Shown: positions 8,221-16,853, counted from the stretch's first letter. The stretch: 34,158 bases of DNA from Actinoplanes sp. TFC3 (GCF_001553785.1 NZ_LOJP01000001.1:1615847-1650004), one strand, 5' to 3'. Numbers and translations: made by a program. The notes: a model not told the origin generated them from the letters alone.

Positions 8221-9102
8221 ATGCCGGTGAGCGCACCCGAGCAGAACGGCGGTCCCACGGTCCGCCGGCTGCAGCTCGGTGCCCGGCTGCGCAGCCTGCG
8301 CCTGGCCGCGGGGATTTCCCGCGACCAGGCCGGCTACGAGATCCGCGGATCCGAGTCGAAGATCAGCCGGATGGAGCTCGGCCGCGTCGCGTTCAAGGAA
8401 CGCGACGTCACCGACCTGCTGAGGCTGTACGGCATCACGGACCCGGGCGAGCACGAACGCCTGCTCGCGCTGGCCCGCGAGGCGAACTCACCCGGCTGGT
8501 GGCACTCCTACGGCGATGTGCTGACCACCTGGTTCCAGAACTACCTTGACCTGGAACAGGCAGCCGAACTGATCCGCACCTACGAGATCCAGTTCGTGCC
8601 GGGCCTGCTGCAGACCGATGCATACGCCCGGGCCGTCATCCTGCTCGGGCACGGCACCGCCTCGGCCGAGGAGATCGACCGGCGCGCCGACCTGCGCATG
8701 GCCCGTAAGCAGTTGCTCACCCGCGAGCACGCACCCCGGCTGTGGGCGGTGATCGACGAGGCGGTGCTGCACCGCCCGATCGGCGGCGAGCAGGTGCTGC
8801 GCGAGCAGATCGAATACCTGCTCGAGGTCTCCACCCACCGCAACGTCCGGCTGCAGGTGATCCCGTTCGAGTCCGGCGGCCACGCCGCGGCCGGGGGAGC
8901 GTTCTCGATATTGCGCTTCGCCCACCAGCATCTGCCGGACGTCGTCTACATCGAGCACCTGACCTCGGGGCTCTACCTGGACAAGCGCGAGGACGTGGAT
9001 CACTACGCGGCCGCGATGGGCCGCCTGGTGATCGAGGCCGAGCAGCCCGACCGCACCCAGGAGCTGTTACGGAAAGCGCTGGACGACCTGCGCGACCGAT
9101 AA
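8221..9102 (+). CDS. XRE-family regulator with DUF5753 domain
   Basis: The ATG at 8221 follows GAGGA and lies ten bases after the methyltransferase stop. The 293-residue protein has an N-terminal helix-turn-helix (about residues 15-75, with RLRSLRLAAGISRDQAG and SESKISRMELG). The DUF5753 effector-like domain fills the rest, including YEIQFVPGLLQTDAYARA and the late YIEHLTSGLYL. Such proteins usually regulate development or secondary metabolism and often pair with a small DUF397 protein; none is seen here. Its stop codon overlaps the next start in TAATG, so the two are translationally coupled. Confidence 0.88.
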   Translation: MPVSAPEQNGGPTVRRLQLGARLRSLRLAAGISRDQAGYEIRGSESKISRMELGRVAFKERDVTDLLRLYGITDPGEHERLLALAREANSPGWWHSYGDVLTTWFQNYLDLEQAAELIRTYEIQFVPGLLQTDAYARAVILLGHGTASAEEIDRRADLRMARKQLLTREHAPRLWAVIDEAVLHRPIGGEQVLREQIEYLLEVSTHRNVRLQVIPFESGGHAAAGGAFSILRFAHQHLPDVVYIEHLTSGLYLDKREDVDHYAAAMGRLVIEAEQPDRTQELLRKALDDLRDR

Positions 9103-9638
9103 TGGTCCCCATGTTTGTTTTCGGGGATCTTGTGAAGTTGCGGGCGATGGGGCCGTCCGACGCCGAGGCGTTGTGGCGGTGGAACCACGATCCCGAGGTC
9201 ATGCGCTGGATGGACGACACCTACGCGCAGCCGATCGAGCAGACTCGCAGATGGCTGGAGGAGCGCCCGCGCAACGACTACGGGCACGTGCTGTTCGGCA
9301 TCGAGACGCTGGCCGCCGGCACGTTGATCGGGTTGGTCGTGCTGCGCGACGCCGAGCCGGAGACCGGGTGCGCCAAACTCGACATCTACATCGGCGAGAA
9401 AGATCACTGGGGCAAGGGCTACGGCACCGACGCGGTGCGGACCGCGTGCCGGTACGGCTTCGACAAGATGCGGCTCCACAAAGTCTCGCTGACCGTTGTC
9501 GCGGCCAATGAACGGGCGCAGCGGGCGTACGAGAAAGTGGGTTTCGTGGTTGAAGGTCGCCTGCGCAGCCAGTTCCGGCGTGACGGACAGTGGCACGACG
9601 AGATCACGATGGGTTTGTTGGAAGGGGAGTTGGCATGA
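9102..9638 (+). CDS. GNAT-family N-acetyltransferase (RimJ/RimL-like)
   Basis: I chose the ATG at 9102 because it overlaps the upstream stop (TAATG); an ATG at 9111 is also possible. The 178-residue protein fits the Acetyltransf_3 pattern: an N-terminal LVKLRAMGPSDAEALWRW segment, DIYIGEKDHWGKGYGTDA as the acetyl-CoA pyrophosphate loop, and ANERAQRAYEKVGF near the C-terminus. It would transfer acetyl from acetyl-CoA to an amine on a protein or small molecule. The substrate cannot be read. It is part of the methyltransferase-XRE-GNAT-AKR operon. Confidence 0.88.
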   Translation: MVPMFVFGDLVKLRAMGPSDAEALWRWNHDPEVMRWMDDTYAQPIEQTRRWLEERPRNDYGHVLFGIETLAAGTLIGLVVLRDAEPETGCAKLDIYIGEKDHWGKGYGTDAVRTACRYGFDKMRLHKVSLTVVAANERAQRAYEKVGFVVEGRLRSQFRRDGQWHDEITMGLLEGELA

Positions 9639-10591
9639 AAACCACCACGCTGGGTGCGCACGGGCCTGAAGTGGGGGTGATCGGGCTCGGCTGCATGGGG
9701 ATGACCCACGCGTACGACCTGAGCGCACCGCGTGACGACACGACCAGCATCTCGGTGATCCACCAGGCGCTGGACCTGGGCGTGACGCTCATCGACACCG
9801 CCGACGTGTACGGCCCGCACACCAACGAGGACCTGGTCGGACGCGCGCTCACCGGCGGTCACCGCGATCGGGCCGTGCTGGCCACCAAGGTCGGGCTGAC
9901 GTCGGCGGGTGAGGACGGGCTGGTGCGCAACGGCCGTCCCGAGCACGTCCGCGAGTCGATCGACGCGAGCCTGCGCCGACTGCAGACCGACCACGTCGAC
10001 CTGTACCAGTTGCACCGCGTCGACCCCGACGTGCCGATCGAGGAGACGTGGGGTGCGATGGCCGAGACCGTGACAGCGGGCAAGGCGCGGCGCATCGGGC
10101 TGTCCGAGGTCACCGTCGAGGAGATCAAGCGGGCGCAGGCCGTGCACCCGGTGACGTCGGTGCAGTCCGAGCTGTCGCTGTGGACGCGTGACGCGCTGGC
10201 CGAGGTGCTGCCGTACTGCGTGGAGCAGGGCATCGGGTTCCTGCCGTTCTCGCCGCTGGGCCGCGGTTTCCTGGCCGGGCGGTTCAGCTCGTTCGACGAC
10301 CTGCCGCAGGAGGACTTCCGGCGCAACCTGCCGCGCTTCCAGCAGGACGCGCTGCGGGCCAACCTGGCCATCGCCGGGCGGGTGCGCGAGCTCGCCGAGC
10401 AGGCCGGGGTGAGCGCGGCGCAGGTGGCCTTGGCCTGGGTGCTGCGTCAGGGGCGCTATGTGGTGCCGATCCCGGGCACCAAGACGCCGAAGTACCTGGC
10501 CGACAACGCGGGGGCCGCCGGGGTCACGCTCACCGACGAGCAGATGGCAGCCCTGGACGCGTTGCCGGCGCCGGAAGGCGGGCGTTACTGA
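9635..10591 (+). CDS. Aldo/keto reductase
   Basis: The ATG at 9635 overlaps the GNAT stop by four bases (ATGA) and has a GGGGAG ribosome binding site. The 318-residue protein has the NADPH-dependent AKR tetrad: Asp54 and Tyr59 (DTADVYG), Lys85 (LATKVG) and His127 (YQLHRVD). The start motif GLGCMGMTHAYD and the late VPIPGTKTPKYLADN cofactor-binding stretch resemble the AKR13/YakC-like group of general oxidoreductases. The substrate is unknown. It ends the four-gene run, and its last seven bases overlap the end of the convergent formyltransferase gene. Confidence 0.92.
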   Translation: MKTTTLGAHGPEVGVIGLGCMGMTHAYDLSAPRDDTTSISVIHQALDLGVTLIDTADVYGPHTNEDLVGRALTGGHRDRAVLATKVGLTSAGEDGLVRNGRPEHVRESIDASLRRLQTDHVDLYQLHRVDPDVPIEETWGAMAETVTAGKARRIGLSEVTVEEIKRAQAVHPVTSVQSELSLWTRDALAEVLPYCVEQGIGFLPFSPLGRGFLAGRFSSFDDLPQEDFRRNLPRFQQDALRANLAIAGRVRELAEQAGVSAAQVALAWVLRQGRYVVPIPGTKTPKYLADNAGAAGVTLTDEQMAALDALPAPEGGRY

Positions 10592-11535
10592 GGACGGCTG
10601 GTGAGGTAGCCGCCCATGGTTGTGAAGTAGTCATGGGCGGCCAGCTCAATGCCGTCTTCTGTGCGTACCTTGGTGATCAGTAAGGCCTTGCTGCGACCGC
10701 GACGGGCCTCGGCGCCCGCGACCACCGCCACCCCGTCGCCCTCGCGGTAGAAGATGCGTCCTGGGGTGCCGCCGTAGACCGCCTCCGACACACCCGCCGT
10801 GATGATCTCCAGGCGCCGTTCCTTGTGGAAGCAGAACGCCTGCGGGTAGGGCGCCGACTGCGCGCGGACCAGGCGGGACAGCTCCTCGGCGGTCCAGTTC
10901 CAGTCGATGCGGATGTCCTCCTCCGAGCGCTTGTGGAAGAAGCTGGCCTTCGAGCGGTCCTGCGGGGTGAAGTCGCGGCGCCCGGAGGCGATCTCGGCGA
11001 GCCCGTCGACGGTGATCGGCCCGAACAGCTCCAGCGTCTTGGCGAACAGGTCCGTGGCGGTGTCGCTCGGACCCACGGGCACGGCTCGCTGCAGCACGAT
11101 CGGCCCGGCGTCGAGGGTCTCGTCCATCAGGTGCGCGGTGACGCCGACTTCCGGTTCGTCGTTGAGCAGGGCCCAGATCAGGGGCGAGAATCCGGCGTAC
11201 GCGGGCAGCAGCGCGTCGTGCACGTTGAGCGTGCCGAACGGTGGCAGGGAGAAGATCCGGGGCGGGATCCAGGTACGCCAGTTGGTGGCCACCAGCACGT
11301 CCGGGGCGAGCCGCTTGAGTTCCTCGTACAGCTCGTCGTCGTCGGCGCGCTCACGGACCAGGACCGGCACCCCGGACTCGCGGGCCAGATCTTCCACCGA
11401 ATCGGACCAGACCTTCTCGTACGCCCCCTCGCCACGGGGGTGGGTCACCACCGCGACGATGTCGTGTTCGGAGTCCAGCAAGGCCTGCAGCGTCCGGTGC
11501 CCCCACGTCTGATAGCCGAGCATGACGACCCGCAT
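10585..11535 (-). CDS. Formyltransferase of the methionyl-tRNA formyltransferase fold, likely hydroxyornithine N-formyltransferase for siderophore
   Basis: A 10-formyltetrahydrofolate-dependent formyltransferase of 316 residues. The catalytic Asn104, His106 (LNVHDALLP) and Asp142 (DAGPIV) are present, with a C-terminal Fmt-like domain from about 205. The ATG at 11535 has a GGGAGA ribosome binding site; an in-frame TTG seven codons upstream would bury that site. Location argues against a housekeeping fmt: there is no def or sun neighbour, and it diverges from an ornithine N-monooxygenase across an iron box. In coelichelin and exochelin pathways such an enzyme formylates delta-N-hydroxyornithine. 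That specific role is inferred from context. Confidence 0.87.
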   Translation of the reverse strand: MRVVMLGYQTWGHRTLQALLDSEHDIVAVVTHPRGEGAYEKVWSDSVEDLARESGVPVLVRERADDDELYEELKRLAPDVLVATNWRTWIPPRIFSLPPFGTLNVHDALLPAYAGFSPLIWALLNDEPEVGVTAHLMDETLDAGPIVLQRAVPVGPSDTATDLFAKTLELFGPITVDGLAEIASGRRDFTPQDRSKASFFHKRSEEDIRIDWNWTAEELSRLVRAQSAPYPQAFCFHKERRLEIITAGVSEAVYGGTPGRIFYREGDGVAVVAGAEARRGRSKALLITKVRTEDGIELAAHDYFTTMGGYLTSRPQ

Positions 11536-11576
11536 GAATGTTTCTCCCTCACTCAACCTCTGGACGATCCCCGGCC

Positions 11577-11595
11577 TTAGGTTAGGCTAACCGAA
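11577..11595. promoter_or_regulatory. Iron box (DmdR/IdeR-type operator) between formyltransferase and N-monooxygenase
   Basis: TTAGGTTAGGCTAACCGAA matches the consensus TTAGGTTAGGCTAACCTAA at 18 of 19 positions. It lies centrally in the 98-base divergent gap, 41 bases from the formyltransferase start and 38 from the monooxygenase start, so one site can repress both genes when iron is plentiful. Confidence 0.92.
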
Positions 11596-11633
11596 ATCCG
11601 GGGTCAGAACGGCCCCGCGCTGGAGGGACCGAC

Positions 11634-12932
11634 ATGTCTGAACCTGTACTCGATGTCGTGGGGATCGGCTTCGGGCCGTCCAATTTGGCCCTGGCCATCG
11701 CCGCGTCGGAGCACAACGACGACGCGGGTGCCGCACGGGTGACCACGCGCTTCCTCGAGCGGCAGGCCTCCTTCGGCTGGCACCGCGGCATGCTGCTCGA
11801 CGACGCGACCATGCAGGTGTCGTTCCTCAAGGACCTGGTGACGCTGCGCAACCCGACCAGCGAGTTCAGCTTCCTGCGCTACCTGCACGAGCGCGGACGC
11901 CTGATCGACTTCATCAACCACAAGAACCTGTTCCCGCTGCGCGCGGAGTTCCACGACTACTTCACGTGGGCCGCCGAGCAGGTCGCCGACCAGGTCACCT
12001 ATGACGCCGAGGTGGTCTCGGTGACCCCGGTTGAGGGCGAAAGCGGCGAGATCGACGCGGTCGACGTGGTGGCCCGCCAAGGCGGCCGGCTGACCACGCA
12101 TCGGGCCCGCAACCTGGTGATCGGCACCGGCCTGCGCCCGCGGCTGCCCGAGGGTGTGACGGCGAGCGAGCGGGTCTGGCACACCAGCGACCTGCTGCAC
12201 AACCTGCCCCGCATCCGCGGCACCCGGGCACGCCGGTTCGTCGTGGTGGGCGCCGGCCAGAGTGCCGCCGAGGCCGTGGCCACCCTGCACACCGAGTTCC
12301 CCGAGGCCGAGGTCTGCGCGGTGTTCTCCCGCTACGGCTACTCCCCGGCCGACGACAGCTCATTCGCCAACCGGATCTTCGACCCGCAGGCCGTGGACGA
12401 GTTCTACCAGGCTCCCGAGCAGGTCAAGCGGCTGTTGATGGATTACCACGGCAACACCAACTACTCGGTGGTGGACGTGGACCTGATCAACGACTTGTAC
12501 CGCCGGGCGTACCAGGAGAAGGTCCTCGGCCGTGAACGCCTGCGCATGCTCAACATGTCCCGCATGACCCAGGTGACCGACACCCCCACCGGCGCTCGGG
12601 TGGCAATCCAGTCCCTGGTCACCGGCGAGATCACCACCCTCGAAGCGGACATCGTGGTCTGCGCGACCGGCTACCACCAGGCCGACCCGTACGGCGTGCT
12701 GGGCGTGGTCGGCGACCTGTGCACCCGCGACGACCTGGGCCGCCCCACGGTGAAACGCGACTACCGGGCGGCTACCGACGAGCGGCTGCGGGTGGGCATC
12801 TATCTGCAGGGCGGCACCGAGCACTCGCATGGCATCACCTCGGCGCTGCTGTCCAACACGGCCATCCGGGTGGGGGAGATCCTCGACTCGGTGCTCACCC
12901 GCCGTGCAGCCCTGGCGCTTGTGGCGGCGTAG
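11634..12932 (+). CDS. L-ornithine N5- / L-lysine N6-monooxygenase (SidA/IucD/PvdA family)
   Basis: A flavin-dependent enzyme that hydroxylates the side-chain amine of ornithine or lysine, the first step to hydroxamate siderophores. The 432-residue protein shows the FAD loop GIGFGPSNLALA (about residues 10-21), the NADPH loop VVGAGQSAAEAV near residue 203, and the ATGYH motif near residue 341. The C-terminal HSHGITSALLSN stretch is typical of this family. The ATG at 11634 has GGAGGG seven bases upstream. The paired formyltransferase makes ornithine the more likely substrate (inference). An iron box 38 bases upstream implies iron control. Confidence 0.94.
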   Translation: MSEPVLDVVGIGFGPSNLALAIAASEHNDDAGAARVTTRFLERQASFGWHRGMLLDDATMQVSFLKDLVTLRNPTSEFSFLRYLHERGRLIDFINHKNLFPLRAEFHDYFTWAAEQVADQVTYDAEVVSVTPVEGESGEIDAVDVVARQGGRLTTHRARNLVIGTGLRPRLPEGVTASERVWHTSDLLHNLPRIRGTRARRFVVVGAGQSAAEAVATLHTEFPEAEVCAVFSRYGYSPADDSSFANRIFDPQAVDEFYQAPEQVKRLLMDYHGNTNYSVVDVDLINDLYRRAYQEKVLGRERLRMLNMSRMTQVTDTPTGARVAIQSLVTGEITTLEADIVVCATGYHQADPYGVLGVVGDLCTRDDLGRPTVKRDYRAATDERLRVGIYLQGGTEHSHGITSALLSNTAIRVGEILDSVLTRRAALALVAA

Positions 12933-12975
12933 CGGGAGTCTGCGGTCGGCGCGCCAGGTTCACGGGAATTCTTGC

Positions 12976-12989
12976 GAAACACCTGTTTC
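12976..12989. other. Inverted repeat in the intergenic region 12933-13222
   Basis: GAAACA-CC-TGTTTC is a perfect 6-bp palindrome with a 2-base centre. It is flanked by three TCTTGC hexamers at 12970, 12988 and 13000. It could be an operator for the gene at 13223, though it is about 230 bases away. The rest of this 290-base gap shows no gene. Confidence 0.3.
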
Positions 12990-13222
12990 TTGCCGGATAT
13001 CTTGCAGAACACAGCATGCATTGATGGGTGTCCGCTTGAAAGTTCGGTTACTGGGCGTGCTGCCTGCGGTTTTGTGAGGCCAGGGGGGTCGGATGGGCCT
13101 ATTTTCCACTGTCGACTCATCCGTTCAGCCGAAGTGCCGACATGATCGTTGTACTTGCGGCGATACATGGAGGAAACTTCGTCCTCGCGTTGATCCCTCC
13201 CCCTCGGCGCCAAGGACGTGTC

Positions 13223-13687
13223 ATGACGCACCTGCAAGAATCGCCCCCTTCCGCCCGGAGAAAGCGAAGTCCCCTTCCCTGGGTGCTCCTCGCCGTCTTC
13301 GTAGTAGCCCTCGCTGTGGTCGTCGGACCGCGCCTGTTCAGCGGCAGTGACTCGAACACACCGAACCCCGTGGCCGACGCGCAGGCCGATCCGATGCTCA
13401 CCGCGGTCGACAAGTGTGACCCCGGCAAGGAGGGCCTCAAGCTCTCCGACAAGAACACCAAGCTGAGCGTGAACGGCGCCGGCACCGGCTCCAAGCACGC
13501 CATCGGGCTCGACGAGACCCAGATGACCTGCGTGTTCACCACCCTCGGGGTGCCCGGCGCCCTCAGCGCCCGGATGTCGGGCACCACCGAGGCCGACGGC
13601 CGCCTCGAAGGTGAATGGCCCGGCTACTCCGTGACCTGGACCAACAGCGCCGCCGGCCTGGACCTCGTGGTCACCGCGGCCGGCTGA
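13223..13687 (+). CDS. Hypothetical membrane-anchored protein
   Basis: The ATG at 13223 has AAGGA seven bases upstream; an in-frame ATG at 13142 lacks a ribosome binding site. The 154-residue protein has a basic cytoplasmic head (ARRKRS), one hydrophobic segment at about residues 19-38, then an exported domain of about 110 residues. Two cysteines, at 65 and 103, could form a disulfide. I do not recognise the family. It stands alone, ending four bases from the end of the convergent GH3 gene. Confidence 0.75.
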   Translation: MTHLQESPPSARRKRSPLPWVLLAVFVVALAVVVGPRLFSGSDSNTPNPVADAQADPMLTAVDKCDPGKEGLKLSDKNTKLSVNGAGTGSKHAIGLDETQMTCVFTTLGVPGALSARMSGTTEADGRLEGEWPGYSVTWTNSAAGLDLVVTAAG

Positions 13688-13691
13688 GCCG

Positions 13692-16073
13692 CTACAGCGT
13701 CAGCGTCGCGGTCAGACGCGGATCGTCGAGGGCGTGCGCGGCCGTCACCGCGTACGTCCCCGGCACGGTGTGCCACCCGCCGTCCCAGACCTGCCAGGTG
13801 CGTTCGGGCAGGGGGATCCGCACGGTCACGCTCTCGCCGGGGTGCGCCTCGACCGGGGTGAAACCGGCCAGCCAGCGCGACGGGCGTTGCGGCACCACGC
13901 CGCGCCGCCCGACACCGGCGGGCGCGGGGCCCGACGGTCCGGCATAGAGCTGCACCACCTCACGGCCCGTACGGGCGCCCGTGTTCACCAGCGTGACGAC
14001 AGCCTCGGTGGCGGTCACTACCAGTGACTCGTACTCCCAGGTCGTGTAGCCGTGCCCATGCCCGAAGGCGTAGAGCGGCGGCGTGCCGGCCAGGTCCCAT
14101 GCCCGGTAGCCCAGGAACACGCCCTCGTCGTAGCCGAGCACACCGTCGCGGGGCTGCACCGCGTAGATCGGGCAGTCCTGCTCCCGGCGCGGCCAGGTGG
14201 CCGGCAACCGCCCACCCGGCTCGGTGACCCCCAGCAGCACATCGGCGAGCGCCGCGCCCGCTTCCTGGCCGGGGAACCAGGTCAGCACGATGGCCGCCAC
14301 GTCCTGGGCCCACGGCAGCAGCACCGGCGAGCCCGCATTCACCACCACGATCGTGCGCGGGTTCGCCGCGGCCACCCGTACCACCAGTTCGTCCTGGCGG
14401 CCCGGCAGCGCCAGCGACGTGCGGTCGAAGCCCTCCGACTCGACCTGCTCGGTGGTCCCGACAACCACGATCGCAACGTCGGACTCGCGGGCCAATTTCT
14501 CGGCCTCGGCGAGCATCCCCTCGGCCGACACGCCGGGCGGTTGATGACCCAGCGTCGCGGAGACCGTGTGCGCAAGACCCGGCTGGATGCTTTGCCGCAA
14601 CCGCACCTCCACCGGTACGTCCGCAGTCAGCGAAACCACGACCCGCTGCTCCTTGGGCGCCAGCAGCAGATCAGCGCGCCCGGTCCCGGCCGGGTGCAAC
14701 GCCCCGATGGCGAACTCCTGCGCACCCACCGATAGCTGGAAGCTGCCGAACCCGGACACCGCGAACGTGTGCTCACCATCCTCCACCGGGGTGAACGTGG
14801 TCGCCAGCTCCAGCCCGCTCACCTGATCCGGGGCCACCCCGCCGGGCAGGTCGCCGATCCAGCGCACCGCCGCGGCCGGCACCTCAAACGTGTGGCCGGC
14901 GCCCAGCAGCGTCACCTCGGCCGGCCCGGCCAGCGCGGGCAGGAAGGGCCGCGGATCGGCGCCGACGGCGTGCGCGATGTCAACGCCGGGCAGCGCGCGG
15001 ACCAAACCTTCCAGCGGTGACACGACGTGCGGCGGGGTCACCTGGGCGCTGCCGCCGCCGCGCACCCGGGCGTCGGTGGCGAGCGCGCCGATGACCGCGA
15101 TCCGGGTCAGCGCGGCGGCTTCCAGGGGCAGGGCGTAGTGCTCGTTGCGGGCCAGCACGAACGAGCGCGCGGCAACCTCGCGCGCGACCGCGTCGCCGTC
15201 CAGCACCTCGAGTTGCGGGCGCTCGGCGGACCCGAGCGCGCCGACCCGTTCGGCCAGGCGAAGCACCCGCCGTACCTTGTCATCAATCAGGTCCTCGGCG
15301 ACCTTGCCATCGTGAACGGCCTGGACCAGCTTCGGACCCCACGGGTTCTCCAGCGCGGGCATCGCGATGTCCAGACCGCCGAGCGCCGCCCCCACCGTGT
15401 CGCGGGCCGCCCGCCAATCCGACACGACGACCCCGTCGAAGCCCCACTCGTCCTTGAGCACACCCTGCTGCAGCGGCCCGTTCGAAGCCATCGGCAGCCC
15501 GTTCACGCCGTTGTACGCGCTCATCACGCCCCACGCGCCGGCCTTGACGATGCGCTCGAACGGCGCCAGATAGACCTCGCGCAGCGCCCGCTCGCCGATG
15601 CGCACGTCAACAGTCATCCGCTCGGTCTCGAAGTCGTTGCCCACCAGGTGTTTCACCGTGGTGCCAACTCCCTGCGCCTGCACACCCGCGACGAACCCCG
15701 CACCGATCTCCCCGGACAGCAACGGGTCCTCGGAGTAGCACTCGAAGTGCCGGCCGCCCAGCGGGGTACGCTGCAGGTTCACGGTCGGGCCGAGCAGCAC
15801 ATGCACGCCCTTGCGCCGCGATTCCTGTCCCAGCAGCAGACCGGCGGTGCGGGCCAGCGCCGGATCCCACGTCGCAGCCAGCGCGGTGGGCGAGGGCAAC
15901 GCGATCGACGGATCCTCCGGAGCCCAGCCGGTGCCGCGCACGCCGATCGGCCCGTCCGACATCACCAGCGAGCGCAGCCCGATCCGCGGCATCGCCGGCA
16001 GAGACCAGAAATCCTGGCCGCCCAGCAGCGACACTTTTTCTTCCAGGGTCAGCTGCTTGAGCAGTTCGTCCAT
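13692..16073 (-). CDS. Glycoside hydrolase family 3 beta-glucosidase with PA14-like insert
   Basis: A retaining exo-glycosidase of 793 residues, within the usual range for PA14-containing GH3 enzymes. The (beta/alpha)8 domain occupies about residues 1-290, with KHLVGND (substrate contacts) near 141 and the nucleophile Asp219 in GFDGVVVSDW. A PA14-like region follows at roughly 385-510, interrupting the second domain. The ESEGFDR motif at 545-551 carries the candidate acid/base glutamate. A fibronectin III-like C-terminus ends the protein. No signal peptide is seen, so it is probably cytoplasmic and acts on imported oligosaccharides or glycosides. The start ATG lies ten bases after the SDR stop, so the two form an operon. 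Its ribosome binding site is poor, which fits translational coupling. Confidence 0.94.
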   Translation of the reverse strand: MDELLKQLTLEEKVSLLGGQDFWSLPAMPRIGLRSLVMSDGPIGVRGTGWAPEDPSIALPSPTALAATWDPALARTAGLLLGQESRRKGVHVLLGPTVNLQRTPLGGRHFECYSEDPLLSGEIGAGFVAGVQAQGVGTTVKHLVGNDFETERMTVDVRIGERALREVYLAPFERIVKAGAWGVMSAYNGVNGLPMASNGPLQQGVLKDEWGFDGVVVSDWRAARDTVGAALGGLDIAMPALENPWGPKLVQAVHDGKVAEDLIDDKVRRVLRLAERVGALGSAERPQLEVLDGDAVAREVAARSFVLARNEHYALPLEAAALTRIAVIGALATDARVRGGGSAQVTPPHVVSPLEGLVRALPGVDIAHAVGADPRPFLPALAGPAEVTLLGAGHTFEVPAAAVRWIGDLPGGVAPDQVSGLELATTFTPVEDGEHTFAVSGFGSFQLSVGAQEFAIGALHPAGTGRADLLLAPKEQRVVVSLTADVPVEVRLRQSIQPGLAHTVSATLGHQPPGVSAEGMLAEAEKLARESDVAIVVVGTTEQVESEGFDRTSLALPGRQDELVVRVAAANPRTIVVVNAGSPVLLPWAQDVAAIVLTWFPGQEAGAALADVLLGVTEPGGRLPATWPRREQDCPIYAVQPRDGVLGYDEGVFLGYRAWDLAGTPPLYAFGHGHGYTTWEYESLVVTATEAVVTLVNTGARTGREVVQLYAGPSGPAPAGVGRRGVVPQRPSRWLAGFTPVEAHPGESVTVRIPLPERTWQVWDGGWHTVPGTYAVTAAHALDDPRLTATLTL

Positions 16074-16083
16074 ATCGAGGATC

Positions 16084-16830
16084 TTACGTGCGCAGGTAGG
16101 AAGCGCCGTTCAGGTCGAGGATCGATCCGCTGGCCCACTGCGCTTCGGGCGAGGCCAGCCAATGCACCGCAGCCGCGATCTCCTCGGGCCGCGCCACCCG
16201 GTTGAACGGGCTCTGCGCCAGGATCGCGTCGTTGAGATGCGCGGCGGCCATCTCGGTTTCGACAAACCCCGGAGCAACAGCAGCAACGCCGATGCCGTAC
16301 GGCGCCAGCGCGACGGCCAGCGACTGTCCCATCGCGTTCAGAGCCGCCTTGCTCGCCCCGTACGAAGGCTGCTCCGGTTCACCCCGGAAAGCCCCGCGCG
16401 ACGAGACGTTGATGATCCGTCCACCCCGCTCCCGCATGTGCTGAGCAGCAGCCCAAGCCGCGTTGGCCGCCCCGAACAAGTTGACGTCGAAGGTGCGCTG
16501 CCATGCCGCCTGCCACTGCTCGAAGCTGGTGCCGAACACCGGATGCTCCCGCTCGCGGATGCCGTAGATGCCCGCGTTGTTCACCAGCACATCGAGCCCG
16601 CCCAGCGCCTCGGCCGCCTCGTCGACCATCCGTCGTACCGCTTCGGCATCGCCCATGTCGGCCTGCACCACCACGTGCCCCGCACCCAGCTCCGCGCGCA
16701 GCGCCTCGGCCTGCGCCGCGGAGTTCCGGTGATGGATCGCCACCCGGTCGCCGCCGGCCGCGAAGAGCTGCGCCACCGCGCGCCCGATACCGCGGGAGGA
16801 ACCCGTCACCAGAATCGCTCGACCTGTCAT
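16084..16830 (-). CDS. Short-chain dehydrogenase/reductase
   Basis: A classical NAD(P)-dependent SDR of 248 residues. The cofactor loop TGSSRGIG is at 9-16, NNAG at 84-87, and the catalytic triad is Ser144, Tyr157 and Lys161 (YGASK). It resembles FabG-like 3-oxoacyl reductases and sugar dehydrogenases; the substrate is not readable. It is the first gene of an operon with the GH3 enzyme, which hints at sugar or glycoside metabolism (inference). Its start is only 23 bases from the divergent serine hydrolase start. Confidence 0.93.
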   Translation of the reverse strand: MTGRAILVTGSSRGIGRAVAQLFAAGGDRVAIHHRNSAAQAEALRAELGAGHVVVQADMGDAEAVRRMVDEAAEALGGLDVLVNNAGIYGIREREHPVFGTSFEQWQAAWQRTFDVNLFGAANAAWAAAQHMRERGGRIINVSSRGAFRGEPEQPSYGASKAALNAMGQSLAVALAPYGIGVAAVAPGFVETEMAAAHLNDAILAQSPFNRVARPEEIAAAVHWLASPEAQWASGSILDLNGASYLRT

Positions 16831-16840
16831 GCCACCAGCT

Positions 16841-16846
16841 TAGGAT
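16841..16846 (+). promoter_or_regulatory. Possible -10 element of a leaderless promoter
   Basis: TAGGAT ends seven bases before the GTG at 16854, the spacing expected when transcription starts at the start codon itself. No ribosome binding site is present. A -35 element would fall inside the divergent SDR gene. Confidence 0.4.
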
Positions 16847-16853
16847 CAGTCGC

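Noticed and set aside
10585..11535. Housekeeping methionyl-tRNA formyltransferase
   Set aside because: The fold fits, but the iron box and the divergent N-hydroxylase favour a siderophore role; I kept a functional name that allows for doubt.
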